DNA from: DATCVR01 sp036566745
Lineage (GTDB): Bacteria > Actinomycetota > Actinomycetes > Jiangellales > Jiangellaceae
NCBI GenBank assembly: GCA_036566745.1
Contig: DATCVR010000360.1
Location: 1 to 31,814 of the forward strand
DNA: 31,814 bases
Direction of reading: 5' to 3'
The notes under the pieces are model-generated. The model was given only the letters and a program-made list of their open reading frames with translations, did no database searches and was not told the DNA's origin. The translations under genes and the position numbers were made by a program. Positions 30,358 through 31,814 of the stretch are shown piece after piece. Position 1 is the stretch's first letter. Each line of letters starts with the position of its first letter.

Positions 30358-31437
30358 TGCGTCGACCTGCTCGTCGGTGGCGGTCAGCGCGACCCGCACG
30401 TGCGCGACGCCGGGGTGGCCGTAGATCTCCCCCGGCGTGGCCAGGATGCCCCGCTCGGCCAGCCAGCCGATGGTCTCCCAGCACGGCTCGTCACGGGTGA
30501 CCCACAGGTAGAGACCGGCCTCGGAATGGTCGATGCGGAATCCGGCCGTCTCGAAGGCCGTCCAGAGCACCTCGCGACGGCGGCGATAGAGCGCGAGCTG
30601 GGCGTCGACGTGGTCGTCGTCGCCCAGGGCAGCGATCATCGCCGCCTGCACCGGCAGCGGCACCATCAGCCCGGCGTGCTTGCGTGGTTCGAGGATCCGC
30701 CGCACCAGCGCCGGGTCCCCCACCACGAACCCCGCGCGGTGACCAGCCATGTTCGAGCGCTTGGACAACGAGTGGACCGCGATGACGCCTTCGAGCGACC
30801 CGCCGTTGACCTCGGGGTCGAGGACCGACGCCGGCCGACGGTCCCAGCCGAACTCGAGGTAGCACTCGTCGGAGGCCAGCACCGCGCCACGCTCGCGGGC
30901 CCATGCCACCATCTTGGCGAGGTGCTCGGCGGGCAGCACGCGTCCGTGCGGGTTGGCCGGCGAGTTGACCCACACCAGCCCGACCCGCTGCGGCCCGAGC
31001 GCCGCCGTGGAGTCCGAGGCCACCGCACGCACCCGGGCGAGGCGGGCGCCGACGTCGTAGGTGGGATAGGCGAGCTCGGGCAGCACCACGGCGTCGTCGG
31101 CATCGAGGTCGAGGAGGGTCGGCAGCCAGGCGACGAGCTCCTTGGAGCCGATGGTCGGCAGCACGCCGTCCGGAGCCACCGTGGTGATGCCGAAGCGTCG
31201 CGCGAAGTACCCGGCCACGGCGTCGCGAAGCTCGGGGCGGCCGTAGGTGGTGGGGTATCCGGGTGCGTCGGCCGCGGCGGCCAGGGCGTCGCGGACCACC
31301 GGGGGCGTCGGGTCGACGGGAGTCCCCATGGACAGGTCGACGACGCCGGCGGGATGGGCTCGGGCACGCTCCTGATACGGCGCCAGGACGTCCCAGGGAA
31401 AGTCGGGCAGCCTGCGCCGCCGCGGTGTCGGCGACAC
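30337..31437 (-). CDS. dapC: Succinyldiaminopimelate transaminase
   Basis: A 366-residue class I/II PLP aminotransferase. The PLP-linking Lys is in VHSLSKRSNMAGHRAGFVVG. Other family segments are LSMGTPVDPTPPVVRDAL near the N terminus, PTIGSKELVAWLPTLLDLDA, VNSPANPHGRVLPAEH, and SDECYLEFGW. This matches the actinobacterial DapC type (Rv1178-like), which uses glutamate to convert N-succinyl-2-amino-6-ketopimelate. GTG 31437 lies 5 bp after the ferredoxin stop, with GAAGG 9 nt upstream. The fdxA-dapC pair is a conserved arrangement in actinobacteria. Confidence 0.93.
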   Translation of the reverse strand: MSPTPRRRRLPDFPWDVLAPYQERARAHPAGVVDLSMGTPVDPTPPVVRDALAAAADAPGYPTTYGRPELRDAVAGYFARRFGITTVAPDGVLPTIGSKELVAWLPTLLDLDADDAVVLPELAYPTYDVGARLARVRAVASDSTAALGPQRVGLVWVNSPANPHGRVLPAEHLAKMVAWARERGAVLASDECYLEFGWDRRPASVLDPEVNGGSLEGVIAVHSLSKRSNMAGHRAGFVVGDPALVRRILEPRKHAGLMVPLPVQAAMIAALGDDDHVDAQLALYRRRREVLWTAFETAGFRIDHSEAGLYLWVTRDEPCWETIGWLAERGILATPGEIYGHPGVAHVRVALTATDEQVDAAAVRLS

Positions 31438-31442
31438 GCCAG

Positions 31443-31772
31443 TCAGCCTTCGTGGGTCTCCTGCGGCGGCAGCTGGGCGATCAGCGCGTGGTCCTTGTCG
31501 ATCGTGCCGAGCTTGGACGCGCCACCGGGCGAGCCGAGATCGTCGAAGAACTCGGCGTTGGCCTGGGTGTAGTCCTTCCACTCCTCGGGGACGTCGTCCT
31601 CGTAGAAGATCGCCTCGACCGGGCACACCGGCTCGCATGCACCGCAGTCGACGCACTCGTCCGGGTGGATGTAGAGCTTGCGGTTGCCTTCGTAGATGCA
31701 GTCGACAGGGCATTCTTCAATGCAGGCCTTGTCGAGGAGATCCACGCACGGCTCGGCGATTACGTAAGTCAC
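31443..31772 (-). CDS. fdxA: 7Fe-8S type ferredoxin
   Basis: A 109-residue FdxA-type ferredoxin. Cys positions 9, 17 and 50 fit a [3Fe-4S] cluster, and C21, C40, C43 and C46 fit a [4Fe-4S] cluster, as in Azotobacter FdI. The sequence MTYVIAEPCVDLLDKACIEE, then CPVDCIYEG and ECVDCGACEPVCPVEAIFYE, is intact. An extra Cys (25) is also present, as in the family. It carries electrons in the cytoplasm; the partner is not shown here. The GTG at 31772 has GGAAGGA 6 nt upstream. It is co-transcribed with dapC. Confidence 0.96.
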   Translation of the reverse strand: MTYVIAEPCVDLLDKACIEECPVDCIYEGNRKLYIHPDECVDCGACEPVCPVEAIFYEDDVPEEWKDYTQANAEFFDDLGSPGGASKLGTIDKDHALIAQLPPQETHEG

Positions 31773-31791
31773 GAGTCGTCCTTCCTACAGC

Positions 31792-31812
31792 GCGCAGTCG
31801 GGCGGACTGCGC
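31792..31812. terminator. Hairpin at the right edge
   Basis: GCGCAGTC (31792-31799) and GACTGCGC (31805-31812) form a perfect 8-bp stem with a 5-nt loop, 20 bp upstream of fdxA. It is probably the terminator of a gene beyond the edge, or a leader hairpin. Confidence 0.45.
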
Positions 31813-31814
31813 TG

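Noticed and set aside
1..31814. CRISPR array, tRNA/rRNA, insertion sequence or prophage
   Set aside because: I looked for regularly spaced repeats, transposase or integrase motifs and tRNA-like cloverleaf ends and saw none. The only tandem repeats are the coding 18-bp repeats near 29002-29073.

Overview
The window is very GC-rich, gene-dense DNA with many GTG starts. Its gene set is typical of Actinomycetota, probably class Actinomycetes: glgC/glgM, DUF3117, tag, a DivIVA-domain protein, folP2, a LOG-family protein, dapE, dapD, dapC and fdxA. From memory, many of these also lie near one another in Mycobacterium tuberculosis (about Rv1177-Rv1213). I cannot assign a genus. I see no tRNA, rRNA, CRISPR array or insertion sequence.

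Layout. (1) 1-1907: the 5' end of glgC diverges from a GNAT acetyltransferase and glgM, a start for glycogen/maltose-1-phosphate metabolism. (2) 1976-10285: an accessory block centred on a large LuxR-type ATPase regulator (LAL/MalT-like). It holds an AI-2E-type transporter, a GAP/Sap-type membrane protein, a SulP transporter, a small DUF7144 membrane protein, a 66-aa protein, the scar of a lost arylsulfatase plus second SulP gene, and a DUF1269 protein. Three near-identical 18-bp palindromes (TTCACCCGGNTCGGGTGA) sit upstream of transcription units in this block and occur nowhere else that I noticed, so this looks like one regulon. (3) 10354-12623: a small alpha/beta-barrel-like protein, leucyl aminopeptidase PepA and DUF3117. 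(4) 12782-16285: a PaaX regulator with a PaaG-like enoyl-CoA hydratase, 3-methyladenine glycosylase Tag, a DivIVA-domain protein and FolP2. (5) 16286-21926: a structured intergenic stretch, a small 80-aa ORF, a second giant LuxR/ATPase regulator, an APC permease and a small secreted protein. (6) 22214-31772: LOG protein, DapE, a VOC protein, a 51-aa ORF, DapD, a wall-hydrolase-like protein, gamma-glutamyltransferase, a membrane-anchored HExxH metallopeptidase with Gly-Asp-Leu repeats, DapC and a 7Fe ferredoxin. Three lysine/meso-diaminopimelate genes lie here beside predicted extracytoplasmic peptide- or wall-cleaving enzymes.

Expression signals. Seven starts (glgC, GNAT, glgM, LOG, VOC, dapD, metallopeptidase) have a TANNNT box 6-7 nt before the start codon and no Shine-Dalgarno, which suggests leaderless mRNAs. 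Other genes (pepA, echA, folP2, fdxA, the DUF7144 gene, the APC permease) have clear Shine-Dalgarno sites. Convergent gene pairs are separated by tight hairpins; in two cases both stop codons lie in the stem.
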